Shown here: one piece after another, positions 47,988 through 60,450 of the stretch
Layout of the letters: each line of letters begins with the position of its first letter
Position numbering within the stretch: the first letter of the stretch is position 1
Source of the DNA: Rotaria macrura
Taxonomy: Eukaryota > Rotifera > Eurotatoria > Philodinida > Philodinidae
Direction: 5' to 3'
NCBI GenBank assembly: GCA_900239685.1
Contig: OENT01000495.1
Coordinates: 42,712-106,711, forward strand
DNA length: 64,000 nucleotides
The notes under the pieces: generated by a model
Databases searched by the model: none
What the model saw: the letters and a program-made list of their open reading frames with translations, nothing else
Told to the model about the DNA's origin: nothing
Made by a program: the position numbers and the translations under genes

Positions 47988-48240
47988 CTCTGAAAAAAAG
48001 GTGTCATAATAAATTTTTTACAGTACCGAGATATAAAACTTTTTCTTCAGTTCTAGACAAGTTTTCTAGAACTGGAAAATGGTTTAGTCGGAAAGTCTGA
48101 ACTTTTTGAGGATTCTGTACTTGTTGGAAAGAACCGGAAAAAGGTTCACAAAATGGTATTTAATTATAGAACCTTAAAAATTTCAGGATCTTCAGTAAAA
48201 CCTTGAAAAGGTTCAGTATGACACCTTTTCTTTTAGAGAG
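47988..48240. mobile_element. MITE of the CTCTNNAAAA...GGTGTCAT family
   Basis: The ends CTCTGAAAAAAAGGTGTCATA and CTCTCTAAAAGAAAAGGTGTCATA (right end reversed) are inverted repeats of about 20 bp. The dinucleotide outside is TT on the left and TA on the right. Inside, GAACC/GGTTC and TCTAGAA words recur. Related to the TA-flanked elements at 970 and 31076. Confidence 0.62.
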
Positions 48241-48518
48241 TATCCTCTGAATGAATGTTTGAATTTTGATAAAGGCGAAAAGAGCTGCTCTGTAATTTGA
48301 GCATTAATGGAAATATAAATATCGTCATGACAAGAATCATGTGCCTCACTACTGTTTTACAAATAAGACTTTTGTGAATTTTTACATTAAATAATTGAAC
48401 TGGCATGACTAATGATGTGAGAAATTAAGAAAACTCTGATAACTAAGAACTATTGGGATCAAGGTATCTTTTGACAAATATCTTCAATGTGCATGCTCAA
48501 TCATTACACTGATGGGTG

Positions 48519-48777
48519 ACGCCACGGAGTGGGAGTGGGTAAGCAACTGAGGGGTGTGGGTGCTGCAGTGTGTTTTAAATGTTTGTGTGGCGCTGTTTGG
48601 GTGTGGGTCTGGATTTTGATGATAAGTAATTCACCGACCACCCGCAGCCGCTCTGCCACCCATCTTTTGCATTGTTTGTTTAATGTTGTGACTGGCTTGA
48701 AGGGTGTGGGTGTGGGTGTGGAACACCCACATCCACACCTCCTCTAGGGTGGGCTGAGCCCACCCCAGCCCACCCCT
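48519..48777. repeat. GTGGGTGT-word array with a TGTGGG tract
   Basis: G/T-rich words (GGGTGTGG, GAGTGGG) fill the left and centre, and their complements (CCCACACC, CCCACCCC) the right. The right end in reverse reads CAGGGGTGGGC, a hAT-type terminus. At 48704-48721 there are almost three units of TGTGGG. Probably a MITE of the word-array type. Confidence 0.55.
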
Positions 48778-48853
48778 GGCGCCGACACTATGGGTTAGAA
48801 TGTTCAACACTGAAAATTTAAGCAACCTGATTTGAGCATAGATCATTCTGATC

Positions 48854-49064
48854 CAGGGGTGGGACTTTACTTTTACTTTACTGGTAAATAAGTAAATAAA
48901 CTATTTACTGTTTACTTTTGTAAAGTAAATAAAATACTTATTTTCTTAAAACTAAATGTATGAACTTTTATTTATATAAAACTGATATACGGGTATTCTT
49001 CTGCAATACATGTACTACGTATTTGCTTGATATCGAATAGTGAATGTCATTTACTGCCCCACTA
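48854..49064. mobile_element. TTTACTT-word MITE
   Basis: CAGGGGTGGGACTTTAC at the left and TAGTGGGGCAGTAAATG (right end reversed) look like diverged terminal repeats. The interior repeats TTTACT/AGTAAA many times. The right boundary is approximate and no target duplication was found. Confidence 0.5.
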
Positions 49065-49419
49065 CTCAGTCATCAGTAAGGGCATAAGGAAATCCTTCAG
49101 AAATATTTGTTTTGACCGAGAAGAATTGTATGCAAAGATGTGACCACAATCCCTATGGTATTTAAATGTGAAACCCGATACACCAAATACTACAAATGTA
49201 CCTAACAACCCTGTCTGTACATATATATTTGGGCATATTACCACAATACATGGCGGGTCTCCGGCACGTTACCCCCTCCTTCTTAATGGACGAACGATAA
49301 AACGACACCGATCATCGGACACCAATCGTCCTCGAAATAAGTTTCTATGGACAATGACGAAACTCCACTGAGGTTGATGAAGGGTAATCTGCATCGGGAA
49401 TTTAAAAAGAAATTTCGGC

Positions 49420-51965
49420 TTTCCCAAGAACTCAACTTTTCTTCATCAATCGATTTCTGCATTCCAAAACAGATATTTTGAAAAAAATCTTTTTCTCCCC
49501 TGTACCCTCGTCCAGGGTTCCGACAAAATGTTTTGCGAAATTTGTTTCTCAAAAGTAGTTCAAAGTAATAAATCTGCGGTGCTCATTAAGAATACGGGCA
49601 TCTTGAAGTTCAAAAATGTAGGCCTTAAAAGTCAGGTCATGTTTTCATATATCTGCATTCTCTGGTGCGCACAGGGTTTTCAATCTTCGTCTCGCGTGTA
49701 TCAGTATCAATGAGGTCTCGAGAAGCATTTTCAGACGTAACATGCAAAGCTCTATCCAAATCAGGATGAGTGTACATCATCGGAAATACTCATTAACTTT
49801 TAACCGCGAAACAGGACTAGGATGGATGTAGGGTAGCCATAGTTGCTCCCAGTTGCAGCATTGGTAATGCCCTGAACTTGTATGAACTAAAGTGAGATTG
49901 TGATGATTAGATGCCACTTTTCATGCTCTATCTAGATACGCTCACAGATTGATAAATAAAGGCCAGTATCAGTTCTGAAACCGCGATATACGAGCGAAAT
50001 TTCTTTTTTTCACTTGTATTTCGAGATTCTGACACCTAAAACTTAACTTTCGTGCACAATAAGTGTAATATTTAGAATCAATATGTGGTTCTTCCTGCGA
50101 ACAAGACTTCTACTTATCTTGAATCAAAGTCAGAGTTACTAAAACACTCTCTCGTTGGTTCTGTGTTGAAACCGTCATCAACTTTAGTCGCTATTGTTTT
50201 ATTAAATCCTTCTACGAGAATCAGTTTCAAATCATGTCTAAAGTTTATAAAAACCTTGATAAAGTTCATTACAACCTTTTAGTAAAGATGCTAAGCGAGA
50301 TCACGATTCAATCCTGGAAAGATTCTCGATGAATGATTTACCAAAAAACTCCTCCTGGATCTGGAAATCTTGGAAACAATAATTACCAGGAATTCAGTCA
50401 GGATTCTGTGGAAAACATGACAAGATCCTGCCGGATCCTTTCATCATTTTTTAAGTAACATGCAGGGTTGACACTAACGGTTATCAAGCTAAACTTGGAG
50501 CAAGTCCCCATGCAAATCCGATCTACAAATCTTTCTGAGATTGGATTCACCCCTTCAAGAAATTGAAGCACAGATGTTTAGGCAACCGGTTCGATTTATC
50601 CGAACGCTCGTGATAAGAACCGAAACAGAATGTTGACAGGTACGTGCTAATACAGCACAACTATTAGAAAGAGTACCTGGGTGAATCGGGGCTTGAAATA
50701 TTGCATGAAGGCCCGCTGTTTCTCGTTGTAAACTGAACAACTCCAGCATCGGTGAAATAATTCTGCTGAGAATTTCCCCCAATGGAGAGCGTTCCTTCAG
50801 CAGTACTTAAAAAAACACTGGAACATTCAAAGCAAGCTCCAACGTGAACCAGGGCTACGAACATTTGGATGCTACTGACTCCATCACAAACACTTATACC
50901 GTTATCGAATCAACTCACTGAAGTATCAGTGGCTACGTAAACATCACAATCTTTCGAAAGGCAGAAAAAGCTGTTTTCTTTAACAAAAAACCTCATACTC
51001 CATCAACGGAGCCGAGAGAAGGCTACCAAATACAAAAGGGGATTTGCGGATTTTCCTCTCAATAGTCACAGATATCAAAAATCTGGCAATACTATTCGAT
51101 AGAAAGGGCCACGTGCTACTTGGAACATGAGTATGAGAGTTGGAACATAGACTAAATCAAATATGGGCATGTTACACTTAAATACAGTGCTAACTTCACC
51201 TATCTCAATTTTGAACTGTGAATCCCTACTCCTCGAATTTTCGACTGAGTATTTTTTGATAAAACATATGCTATTCAATTCAGCTTTTGATGCCGATTCC
51301 AAATATTACACTTATTTTGCAAGAAAATCAAGTTTTAGTAGTCATAATCTCGAAATACGAGTGAAAATAAGAAATTTCGCTGGTGTATTGCTGTTTCAGA
51401 CCTGATACTAGCTTTTATTTATCAATCCAGAAGCGTGTTTAGATAGAGCATAAAAAATTGTATCTAATCATCATGATCTCAGCTAAGTACATACAAGTCC
51501 AGGGCACTAGGAGTGCTGCAATGAGCCTCGCGTATGGTTTCCAAGCACCCATCCTGGTCCTGTTTCGCGGTTAAAAGTTGCTGAGTATTTCCGTTGATGT
51601 ACACTCATCCTGATTTGGATAGAGCTTGGCATGTTAAGTCTGAAAATGCTTCTCGACACCTCATAGCTACTGGCATTTGTGAGACGGTGGTCGGAAACCA
51701 GGTATACACCCCAAAATGCTGATGTTTGAAAATATGACATGATTTTTCAGGCCTACATTTTTGAACTTGAAGATGACCAGATTCGTAATTAGCATGGCAG
51801 ATTTGTTACTTCGAACTGCTTTTGGTAAAAAAAATATCGAAAAACAAGTTTTGGAGACGGTGGAAGAGGGTACAGGGATCAGAAGCGTTTTTTCTCAAAA
51901 TATCTATTTTAGAATGCAGAAATCAATTCGTCGAAAAAAAAATTAACTTTTTGCGAACGACTCAA
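49420..51965. repeat. 2.5-kb imperfect foldback element
   Basis: Long inverted arms (about 49420-50065 and 51285-51965) share, in opposite orientation, GATTTCTGCATTC, CTCATCCTGATTTGGATAGAGC-type strings, GTTTCGCGGTTAAAAG and GTGTAATATTT. The arms are clearly diverged with small indels. The 1.2-kb centre holds a GGATCCTG-word patch (50300-50450). No transposase is seen and the small ORFs are by-products. Confidence 0.65.
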
Positions 51966-52880
51966 AATTTTAGGGAAAAAGGACATTGTGAAACTGTGAA
52001 AGTTTGATTTCAGGTAAGGATTATTCGATGGAGATTAGTTTTGATCGAACTGTATGAAATTGGGTCATTTTCAATAGAAATGTACTTTGAGAACGAGCGG
52101 GATCCGATTATCGGTACCGTTTTCCCCTTACTCCGTGACGAATAACGCGTAATTTACTACCTTCTAGGTGTGGCCCACAAGAAGATTGTCTGTTTGAACC
52201 TGTGACTTGTACACTCTTAGTACCAGCAGGATCACACATTGGAGAATAGGGGTGTGACCAGGTCCTCCGAGGATAATGCTCCATTCCCTGATAACAGTGC
52301 GGCATCTTTTGTTTTGGCTAGGCATCCCTGAAGGAGATGATGCATCCCTCTTTCTCAACGACCGAATCTTTTAAAGGAGATGTTGGTTCCTATGGAGATT
52401 CCAGGATTTGTAAAACAAGTCCAACACTACTTTCGGCATTCGCTATTGATGGGATTGACAATGAGAGTTCGGTATTTGAGACTATACAGACTGTTATATA
52501 GTTTTTTAAACTGATTATGTGGATCCCACGTGAAAATTCGTTAAAAATCTAACGACTTCACGATTAAATATGTTACAATTTTGACCTCCAAAATGCGTTA
52601 AATGTGAAAAATTTTAACGCGTTTCCTGCATGCAAATACTTAACTCGCGTTCCTACGTGAAAAATAAGCCTTTTTAACGCGTTTTTCTTCTGAAATTAGC
52701 AAAATTCAAAAACAAAAACTCAAAATGCCAGTCGACAGAATAGTACGGTTTTCTTAGTCAGAGCATTCATGATTATCCTTTCTGTCATAGTAAATATAAT
52801 TATAGTATTATTCTACCTGTTTTTATTCGTAGTCGAGTTTTGAACTTTTCTGAAACATAGATTATTAGAATTCTGGAACC

Positions 52881-52954
52881 GGGATTCGAACGTATGTTTC
52901 TTACTGTTAGAAATATTTTTTTTCTTGGAGGCAGACGTAAGAACCGTTGAGCCA
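52881..52954 (-). repeat. tRNA-like sequence (SINE head or pseudogene)
   Basis: On the minus strand the A box TGGCTCAACGG (52944-52954) and B box GTTCGAATCCC (52881-52891) fit internal RNA polymerase III promoters at tRNA spacing. ACGTCTGCCT between them is shared with the SINE-like repeat at 31450. The acceptor ends do not pair and the anticodon arm is interrupted by an A/T run, so a working tRNA is unlikely. Confidence 0.5.
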
Positions 52955-53114
52955 TATATTCGTTTTAAAGAAGTGAAAAGAATCCTATCTTAAATTTTTA
53001 TCAAAAATGAGAGCAGATCCAAAAGATTTCGTATTTTAACAACAATATTTTACTTAAGTCTAGTAGAATATTTTTCCAAATTTTTGTGTTGGATTTTTTC
53101 AATGGAACAGTCTT

Positions 53115-53201
53115 CCCATGTCGAACCATACGGTCCCTGTACGGTACAGCACGAAGAATACGGACGGTGAAAATATAGATAGCCGTATCAATCGACCTGG
53201 G
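53115..53201. mobile_element. Miniature copy of the CCCAGGTCGA family
   Basis: CCCATGTCGAACCATACGG at the left and CCCAGGTCGATTGATACGG (right end reversed) make an 87-bp MITE. The ends match the inner ends of the larger elements at 53936-56130 and 57222-58817. Confidence 0.6.
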
Positions 53202-53935
53202 TTCCCAAAAGAATTTCAATTAAAGTTAGTCAAATGTTAAATGGGCGAAATACTGTAATATGATATTTTCTCCTAAAAAGTATGGTACTTGATATGTTCC
53301 TCAAGTTGTTTTCGAACCAAAACACTTGTAGGTCGTATTTTTTTCGAGACCCATATATTTTTGGAAAATTGTATTTTTCTAAAAATCTCACAAAGTTTTC
53401 TAGAAGATTCCTTTATGTGCTACGAGAGGAAAAACAACGAAGTGTACTTGAAATAATGATCCGGCTACTTTACTTAGAGACAAAAATCAACCTGTGATTA
53501 TACATTACATGTTTAAATCAGTTAAAACTGAAATAAACTCAAGAAACTTCGTTAAATCCCTTGTTGCGAGAAAACGCATAGAACTTTGCGACAAAACTAA
53601 CAAGTTAAAAACAATTGCAAACTGCTCACGCAGAAAAAATCATTCGAGAAGTGAACTTTTCGCGAATCCATGAAAATTCACGAAAGCTTTGAATAGTTTC
53701 TCGCGCGAAAATTTGTTAATTTCGTATTAAACGCAATTTTTTGGGTTAATTGAGGATAAATTTCGTTATATGTATTTAAATTTTTACAAACAAGCTATTG
53801 CTGACATTGTTGGTAAATCTGAGTATTAGAGAAGAAATTCCATTTATGTCATTTATTCCGTTTTCCGAATCTTTAGGAAAGTTCATAATACATTACGCGG
53901 CTAATTATTTGTCAGAATGAATTCAAACATGCACT

Positions 53936-56130
53936 CCCAGGACGTGCGTTACGATGAACAAATACGACCGTAAACGCGCGTATACGATAACGTAAACGAC
54001 CGTATACCTGGAAATTACGACCGTATACGCACAGTATTTTAACGTTTTGGTATGCACCGTATTACGACCGTATATCGCCGTATCGTATACGGCGGCCAGG
54101 AGCGACAGTATACACCCGCCACTCGGCCGTATTACAGCCGTAACCCTCGACGTATACGATCCATCCCGATGACGTTTGCGGCCGTAAATACACCGTTAGC
54201 GACCGTAACTGACGGTATTTCCGAGAGGAAGACAATCTATTCCTTCCTGTCTGCCTCAAATCCAAGATCCTGCACAATAAAAACCCAGCACCAATCCTAG
54301 CTATACAAAAATCCTTAACCAAATCCCAATCCCGAAATTCAGGCCACTGAGAAACAAGTGACTCCACTTCCTCATCCTATCGACATCATCGAATACCCAT
54401 ATGTATACCATTTGAAGCAAAAGAGTTCCAAAGAAATCCTGCAAAAATCACGTTTTTTGAAAATCGTTCCACAGCAGCCAGATTCACCCCATCGATAGAG
54501 ATCATTGCAAAACCAATAGCCATCGAGTTTTGGATGCCCAAATCGGCGTAAATCGGGAGAAATCCTAAAAATTCGAATAGCATCGAAGAAATCCTGCAAA
54601 AATCACGTTTTTTGAAAATCGTCCCACAGCAGCCGGATTCACCCCATCGATAGAGATCATTGCAAAACCAATAGCCATCGAGTTTTGGATCCTCAAATCA
54701 GCGTAAATCGGGAGAAATCCTAAAAATTCGAATAGCATCAAAGAAATCCTGGAAGTGGATTCTATTTCGGAATTTTTTTTTCGTTGTTGGGAGGTGGAGG
54801 AATCAATAGAATTCCTTCAGGGGAGAAGAAACGATATAATGGCTCATGCTTCGATCCTGTATTTTAGTGTCCTCCGCGTTATTCATGTGCTGAATGCTAC
54901 GGGTTTTGTGGAATTAAGAAATCGATGTAGGAGATGATGCTCAGCTGATTTTTCGAGACAAAGGCCAGGTGAGAGAAAGAACTTACAGGTAGATATTCAG
55001 CATGCACTAAGAGAGTGTACTCACTTGTCTGAATGATCGTTGAAGGAGCTGGATAATCTTGAACACGGAGTTGGTGCAGGGATAGCAGGGAGCATCCTTT
55101 CTTGGACTTAGTAAGTTGGAAAAAGAAGCGCGGGTCATCCCTTCTGTCCTTACACATAACGTTTCAAAGTACGTGAAATCCTGTTGTTAGATTTTTTTTC
55201 AGAAATTGTTGTTTCTTTATGTGGGAGTTAGAGGATAGTGTGAATTCAATTTACCAGCGAGCAGGTGAGACGAAGGTTGATCCTTCTTTCCTCCCCTCTG
55301 CTTCAAATTGGCAGTTCAATTATCGAGTACTGCATGTTTTGTTGGATTATAATATTGTTCGAGAAGGTGATGCTGGGCTGATGTTTTTGGACAAAGGCAA
55401 AGTGTAACAAAGGACTTTGCCGTAGGTATGCTTGATGTACTAGGAAATCCTGCTTAGGGATTGAAGTGAGCGCTGACATATATGGGGTATCTTTAACAAG
55501 CTGCAGNGGTAAGAGTAGCACAAAGGATCTGACTCTGGACTTAGAATATTGGAAGATGATGGGCACTACACCTTCTCCGTCCTTACACATAACGTTTCAA
55601 AATGTGCAAAATCCTGCTTTGGGATTTTTCTCAGAAGTTCTAGTTGGTTTGTAGAGGTCTTGGAGCGCGGTGTGAAATTAGTTTAGGATAGGCCAGTTTA
55701 GACAAAGTCCGATGCTTCCGCCCTGCTCTTGCTGTGCGGTGTATAATATCAGCATCTTATTTTTTCATTTGTTTGATTAAAAATTTTGAAAAGATCCGGT
55801 GTGTCCTCCCTCTGGTATTGTGAAATGGAATAGATGTTGTCGTAAACGACCGTTTACGAACGAATGCTGTAAAAAAACGGCAGCCGTTTTCTAAACCGTT
55901 TACAGTCATCGTATCCGATCATATACGGTGATATCCGACTACCGTTTACTGTTAGCGTGTATTTACGGCGAACGTTTACGTGGATTTTTCACGATCACCG
56001 TTTACGACGATCGTAATTCATCGTAAGACTTCGTTTATGACGATAGTAAACGGTCACAAAATACGTTCGCCGTTTTCCGCCGTAAGAAATAGGTATACGG
56101 CCGTTTACGGCCGTGGATGATCGACCTGGG
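53936..56130 (+). mobile_element. CGTTTACG-word element, copy A
   Basis: Begins CCCAGGACGTGCGTTACG and ends GATCGACCTGGG. About 300 bp at each end is crowded with CGTAAACG, CGTATACG and GACCGT words. The middle contains a 155-bp tandem duplication and two diverged direct copies of a segment of about 300 bp (about 54860-55180 and 55300-55640). Copy B at 57222-58817 is the same family in the opposite orientation. ORFs have no transposase motif. An N lies at 55507. Confidence 0.65.
54436..54745. repeat. 155-bp tandem duplication
   Basis: Two copies (54436-54590 and 54591-54745), each starting ATCCTGCAAAAATC, differ at a few positions. A third begins and diverges after 54746. A single diverged inverted copy occurs at about 58150-58320 in copy B, so the duplication arose in copy A. 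Confidence 0.88.
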
Positions 56131-56569
56131 CTTCAAAGATTGTTATATTTTAACTAGATTTTAATATAATTCATGAACAGCAATTAACGGTAAGATCTCA
56201 CTAAGTAGTTTAAAATTTTCAAGAAACTTCGTTAAGTTCTTTCACGCGTGAAAACGAATGTAAAATCTAATGACAGTCAATACAGTAACTTTAGTGAAAA
56301 ACAAAATAATTCAAGAAATCTCGTTAAGTTTTTTCACCCGTGAAAACAGATATCACTTTACAATACGTGTAACTAGTGAGCAATCGTTAGAAAGATACAC
56401 CTGCAAAAAAAGTCGTTAAAAAATTAACGCGTTTTAACAAATGTTCGTAAGAAAACGAAAGTTCATGAAGTTTTTTCCAAGAAATTTCTTTAATTTATCT
56501 TTTAACGCAAGTTTGTGCGTTAATTTTAAAGACTGCTTCGTTAAATGCTCTTTTATTTTCACATGGGAT

Positions 56570-57221
56570 TTTATTCAAATGTAACGAGTGAGCCATAAAG
56601 AATGAAACCACTTTGTTGTCGCTATTACTTAGTCGGTTTTTAATGCTATTGGTTCAACTTCTTTTTAAAAAGATTCGCCATTCAATTCTCTACAAACTCA
56701 TGTGTAAAAGGTTTTTACAAACTATAAAATGGCTAAGTTCTAAATTGAAGAAAAAAGACGCGAAAATGGTTCAACTTTCAAGCTCAACAAGCAGTCATAT
56801 TTGGAATATGTTTCGACAATTTATAAGCAGACTTAAATTACAGGAGATACATTTTCTAATATTTTCATATACGCTCTTTCCGATATCCTTGAAAAACGTT
56901 TCTTTGAAACTGGTCTTCGCCTATTAAATGGATATTTTCCGAAAACTCGCCCAAAACATCTTAATTTGGATTTTCACGAAAGCCTACCGCAAACAAACCT
57001 TTGGATGACTCGAACGAGTGTACAGAAATGTAGTATAGTATGTTAGCTTTCAAAGAAAAAAAGAATCGCCTAAAGGAACGCTTTTTTACTGAAGAGTATG
57101 CATTTTCGTGCAAGCATCAACCAGATGAAATGAAAATTGAGCTTTTTCGAAAAAGCGAAAAATGGATATTGAATTCTTTACTCATTTTTGTATCAAGAAA
57201 ACTTTCAATGGCATGAATCTT
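56570..57221. other. Spacer between the opposed elements A and B
   Basis: AT-rich. The 104-residue ORF at 56613 is Lys/Leu/Phe-rich with no recognisable motif, and I do not call it a gene. The rest has no feature. Confidence 0.45.
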
Positions 57222-58817
57222 CCTAGGTCGATCATCCATGGCCGTAAACGGCCGTATACCTGTTTCTTACGGCGAAAAACGGCGAACGTTTTTTGTGACC
57301 GTTTACTATCGTCATAAACGAAATCTTACGATGAATTACGATCGTCGTAAACGGTGATCGTGAAAAATCCACGTAAACGTTCGCCGTAAATACACAGTAA
57401 CTGTAAACGATAGTCGGATATCACCGTAAATGATCGGATACAATGACTGTAAACGGTTTAGAAAACGACTGCCGCTTTTTAACGCATTCGTTCGTAAACG
57501 GTCGTTTACGACAACATCTGTTACCTTTCACAATATCGGAAGGAAGACACACCGGATCTTTTTAAAAAATTTTATTCAAACAAATGAAGAAATTAGATGC
57601 TAATAATATAACCCGCACAGCAAGAGCAGGATGGAAGCATCAGTCTTTGTCTCATTTGTTCTCTCCAGAACGAATTTTATACTGTCCCCTATCTCCCCTA
57701 TAACACAACAACAAATTCGGAAAAAAATCCAAAATCAGGATATTCCGGCCTTTCAAACGTTATGTGTAAGGACAGAAAGGGTGACTTGCGCTTCTTCTTC
57801 GAAATTACTAAGTCCAAGATAGGATGCTCAATGCTATCCCTGCTGGATCTCCTTGTTCCATATTCTCCAACTCCTTCAGTGATCATTAGGACAAGTAAGC
57901 AAACACTCTTAGTACATCCTGCGTATCTACCTGTATGTCCGATCTCTCACCTGGCCTTTGTCACAAAACATCATCAGAGCATCATTTCCTGTCGCGATAT
58001 TTTAATCCTACAAAACCCGCTAACATTCAATACGTGAAATACAAACTGGACACCGAAACCGATGTCTCATTTGATCTCTACTGAACTCATTTCATAGTGT
58101 CCTCGATGTCCCGTGAAACGGAACAACCAACTCTGAACGAAAATCCAATTAGAGGATTTCTTTGGTGCTTTTCCTATTTTTAGGATTTCTCACGATTTAC
58201 GCTGATTTGAACATCCAAAAGTCGATGGCCAGTGGTTTTGGCATGATCTCTATCGATGGGGTGAATCTGGCTGCTATGGGATCATTTTCAAAAAACGTGA
58301 TTTTTCCAGGTTTTCTTGAATGTTTTCAAGCGGTAAATAGTTTTCATTTTGGGTATACGCTTTATTTTTTATAGGTTGAAGAGGTGGAGTCATTTGATTG
58401 CTATAGGCTATAATCTTCAGTTTGTGATTTGGTTTAGGAGTTTTTTATGCCTAGGATTTGTGCTGGACTTTTTTAGTGTAGGATCTTCGATGTTTGGCTG
58501 ACTGGACGGAATCCATTTTTTGCCTCACGTATAAATCCCGTCGTTTATGGTCACTAACGGCGTATTTACGGTCGCAAACGTCATCGTGCTGGGTCGTTTA
58601 CGTTGGTCGTTACGGCAGTAATACGGCCGGGTTGCTGATGTATACTGTAGTTCCTGGCCGCCATATACGACACGGCGACATACGGCCGTAATACGGTGCA
58701 TACCAAAACGTTAAAATACGGCGCGTATACGGTCGTAAATTCCCAGTATACGATCGTTTACGTTATCGTATACGTGCGTTTACGGCCGTAATTGTTCATC
58801 GTAATGCATGTCCTGGG
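57222..58817 (-). mobile_element. CGTTTACG-word element, copy B (inverted)
   Basis: Begins CCTAGGTCGATCATCC and ends GCATGTCCTGGG, the reverse of copy A. The internal region mirrors copy A (for example TTATGTGTAAGGACAGAA) but is about 0.6 kb shorter. Both subterminal CGTTTACGGCCG arrays are present. No target duplication could be fixed. Confidence 0.65.
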
Positions 58818-59139
58818 GAAGCATACTTATTTTTACAAACACTCAAAATTTCAATATCTATTGTAAAGGTTTGATACCTTGAGGAGGCATAACAGAAGCA
58901 ACTAATTATTGGAAAAAATTATGAGTTAAGAGGTGTATGCATTTATTCTTTTAGCAGTTCTAAAATATTATCTGAATGAAATATCTTCGTCGCTAACCAA
59001 AGCCATGTCCAACGATATTTTCTCCATATTGATGCTTTCTGTCTTTATCGATTTTCATTGGGTAAAACAATGACTAATCAAACACCTTCACAGTTCGTGG
59101 TAATGCGTCGTGTTCGTGCTATCTTCACATCAATGGAAT
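58818..59139. other. No feature seen
   Basis: AT-rich spacer without a supported gene or repeat. Confidence 0.4.
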
Positions 59140-59785
59140 TTTTATTATTTTCACTTTTAATCTTCTTCTTTAAAAACCTATCTCTGAATGCAGAAACAGG
59201 TCTCGTGAGAAAAAAATAATTTCAATGAAACACTTAAAATTTTTGTGGAAAAGAATGTGTTTCTCAAAAACTTTGAACTGAAAATCGTAAAATTAGGGAT
59301 TTCACGAATGGAATCCCAGAGCCTGGTACTCTTTCGTCGAACTTTATAGAATTTCGTAATATTTCTTAAAACCTTTTTTGATGCTTATTAGAGGAGTGGA
59401 TCAGCCCGTTACTCTGCTAACCAGTAACTCGTAGCGGCCCGTTACTATAAGCACGTCACTGGTAGCGGACAAATTACCAGCTACTTCGAAACGTGACGTC
59501 TTGGTAATGATAACTTCGTAACCCTAATTCTATTCGAAGCATATTTAAAAAACGTTTTGTATACGAAACTCATAAAGGTTTTTGAGCAAACCTCAGGGGT
59601 AATCCAAATTTCAAAGGGTTCAGGACGAAACTTGTTTTTATTTTAAAACTTTATAAAGAATTTTACAAAACCTTGGTTATTGTTAAACCTCTTACAAGTT
59701 TCGTATGATCCTACGGACACTTATATAGTATAGTAAAAGTGACGAAACCTCAGAGGTTTCGTGTGACACCTTATTTTTTTCAGTG
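59140..59785. mobile_element. 5'-truncated second copy of the TA-flanked element at 970-2553
   Basis: Aligns in the same orientation with about 1905-2553, including the nested GTTAC MITE, and ends in the same ...GGTTTCGTGTGACACC...TTCAGTG terminus followed by TA (59786-59787). The left part is missing or too diverged. It abuts a reverse transcriptase remnant directly, so it probably inserted into it. Confidence 0.75.
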
Positions 59786-59787
59786 TA

Positions 59788-60330
59788 TCGAACGCCAATA
59801 ATATTAAACGTGGGGCTCCCCAAGGAAGCGTGTATGCTGCCATCGCTTGCATAGTTGCACATCACGATCTACCGATAATGTTTCAAACTCCAGAGAACAA
59901 CCACTTCTATGTTGATGATCTTGCTAGTATTTTTATACCAATTATATATAGCAAATTGAAATGTCAAGTGGTCAACATCGAAAAGCGAATCAACAACGAT
60001 ATGTTTACACTACAACAATACGCTATAGAATGGCATCAACTGATAAACAACAGAAAAACTGAATTCGTAATTTTCTCACGTGTCGTCGACTGTCCAAAAA
60101 TTAAAATATCATACAATAGCATTCAATTAAAACAGAAGAAAAATTTTTAAATACCTGGGATATCGTCTAGATTTAAGACTATCATTTTACTGTATTGTCA
60201 ATTACCATCTAAATAAGTGCCGGAAATCGTATTGGATTATGAAATATATTCATCGACGGTTCCTGCATTCTTCAAGCTGAAACTACGCTTCTATAATACA
60301 TACATATGGCCCTACACCGAAAACAAAATG
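59788..60330 (+). pseudogene. LINE-type reverse transcriptase fragment
   Basis: Remnant of the polymerase of a non-LTR retrotransposon. Visible RT blocks are RGAPQGSVYA (the PQGS block), HDLP, the catalytic FYVDDLA (YxDD, Val at the variable position) and INNRKTEFVIFSR (the NxxKT block). After a stop at 60148-60150 next to an A/T run, the frame changes and continues as YLGYRLDLRLSF (the LGxxLD block). The N-terminal palm and the endonuclease are absent, being cut off by the TA-flanked element just upstream. Several frame breaks make it non-functional. The clade cannot be told from this piece. Confidence 0.75.
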
Positions 60331-60450
60331 ATGAGCTACCGAACCCAAAAGAGTACTGCGGACGTAAAAAACGTTTCCTACATACTACGCAACCTTGAAA
60401 GGTTTGGATTTCGTTGCTATTATCTGAATCATGTTGGGTTCGGTACAGAC

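Larger units (their letters stand above)
52523..56569. mobile_element. TTAACGCG-word element hosting a nested insertion
   Basis: ATCCCACGTGAAAA at 52523 and the reverse of the right end (ATCCCATGTGAAAA, ending at 56569) form a terminal inverted repeat. Subterminal parts (52540-52690, 53530-53760, 56190-56550) share TTAACGCG, CGTTAA and CACGTGAAAA words. Removing the nested element at 53936-56130 leaves about 1.9 kb. No transposase was recognised. Confidence 0.5.

Noticed and set aside
54062..54367. ORFs of 80-105 residues on both strands across the word arrays
   Set aside because: They mirror each other because the DNA is palindromic and low in stops. No conserved motif.
56613..56927. 104-residue ORF as a gene
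   Set aside because: Lys/Leu/Phe-rich translation in AT-rich spacer, with no motif and no coding context.
53936..58817. CRISPR-like array or protein repeats in the CGTTTACG regions
   Set aside because: The words are degenerate, irregularly spaced and on both strands, without regular spacers. They belong to transposon ends.
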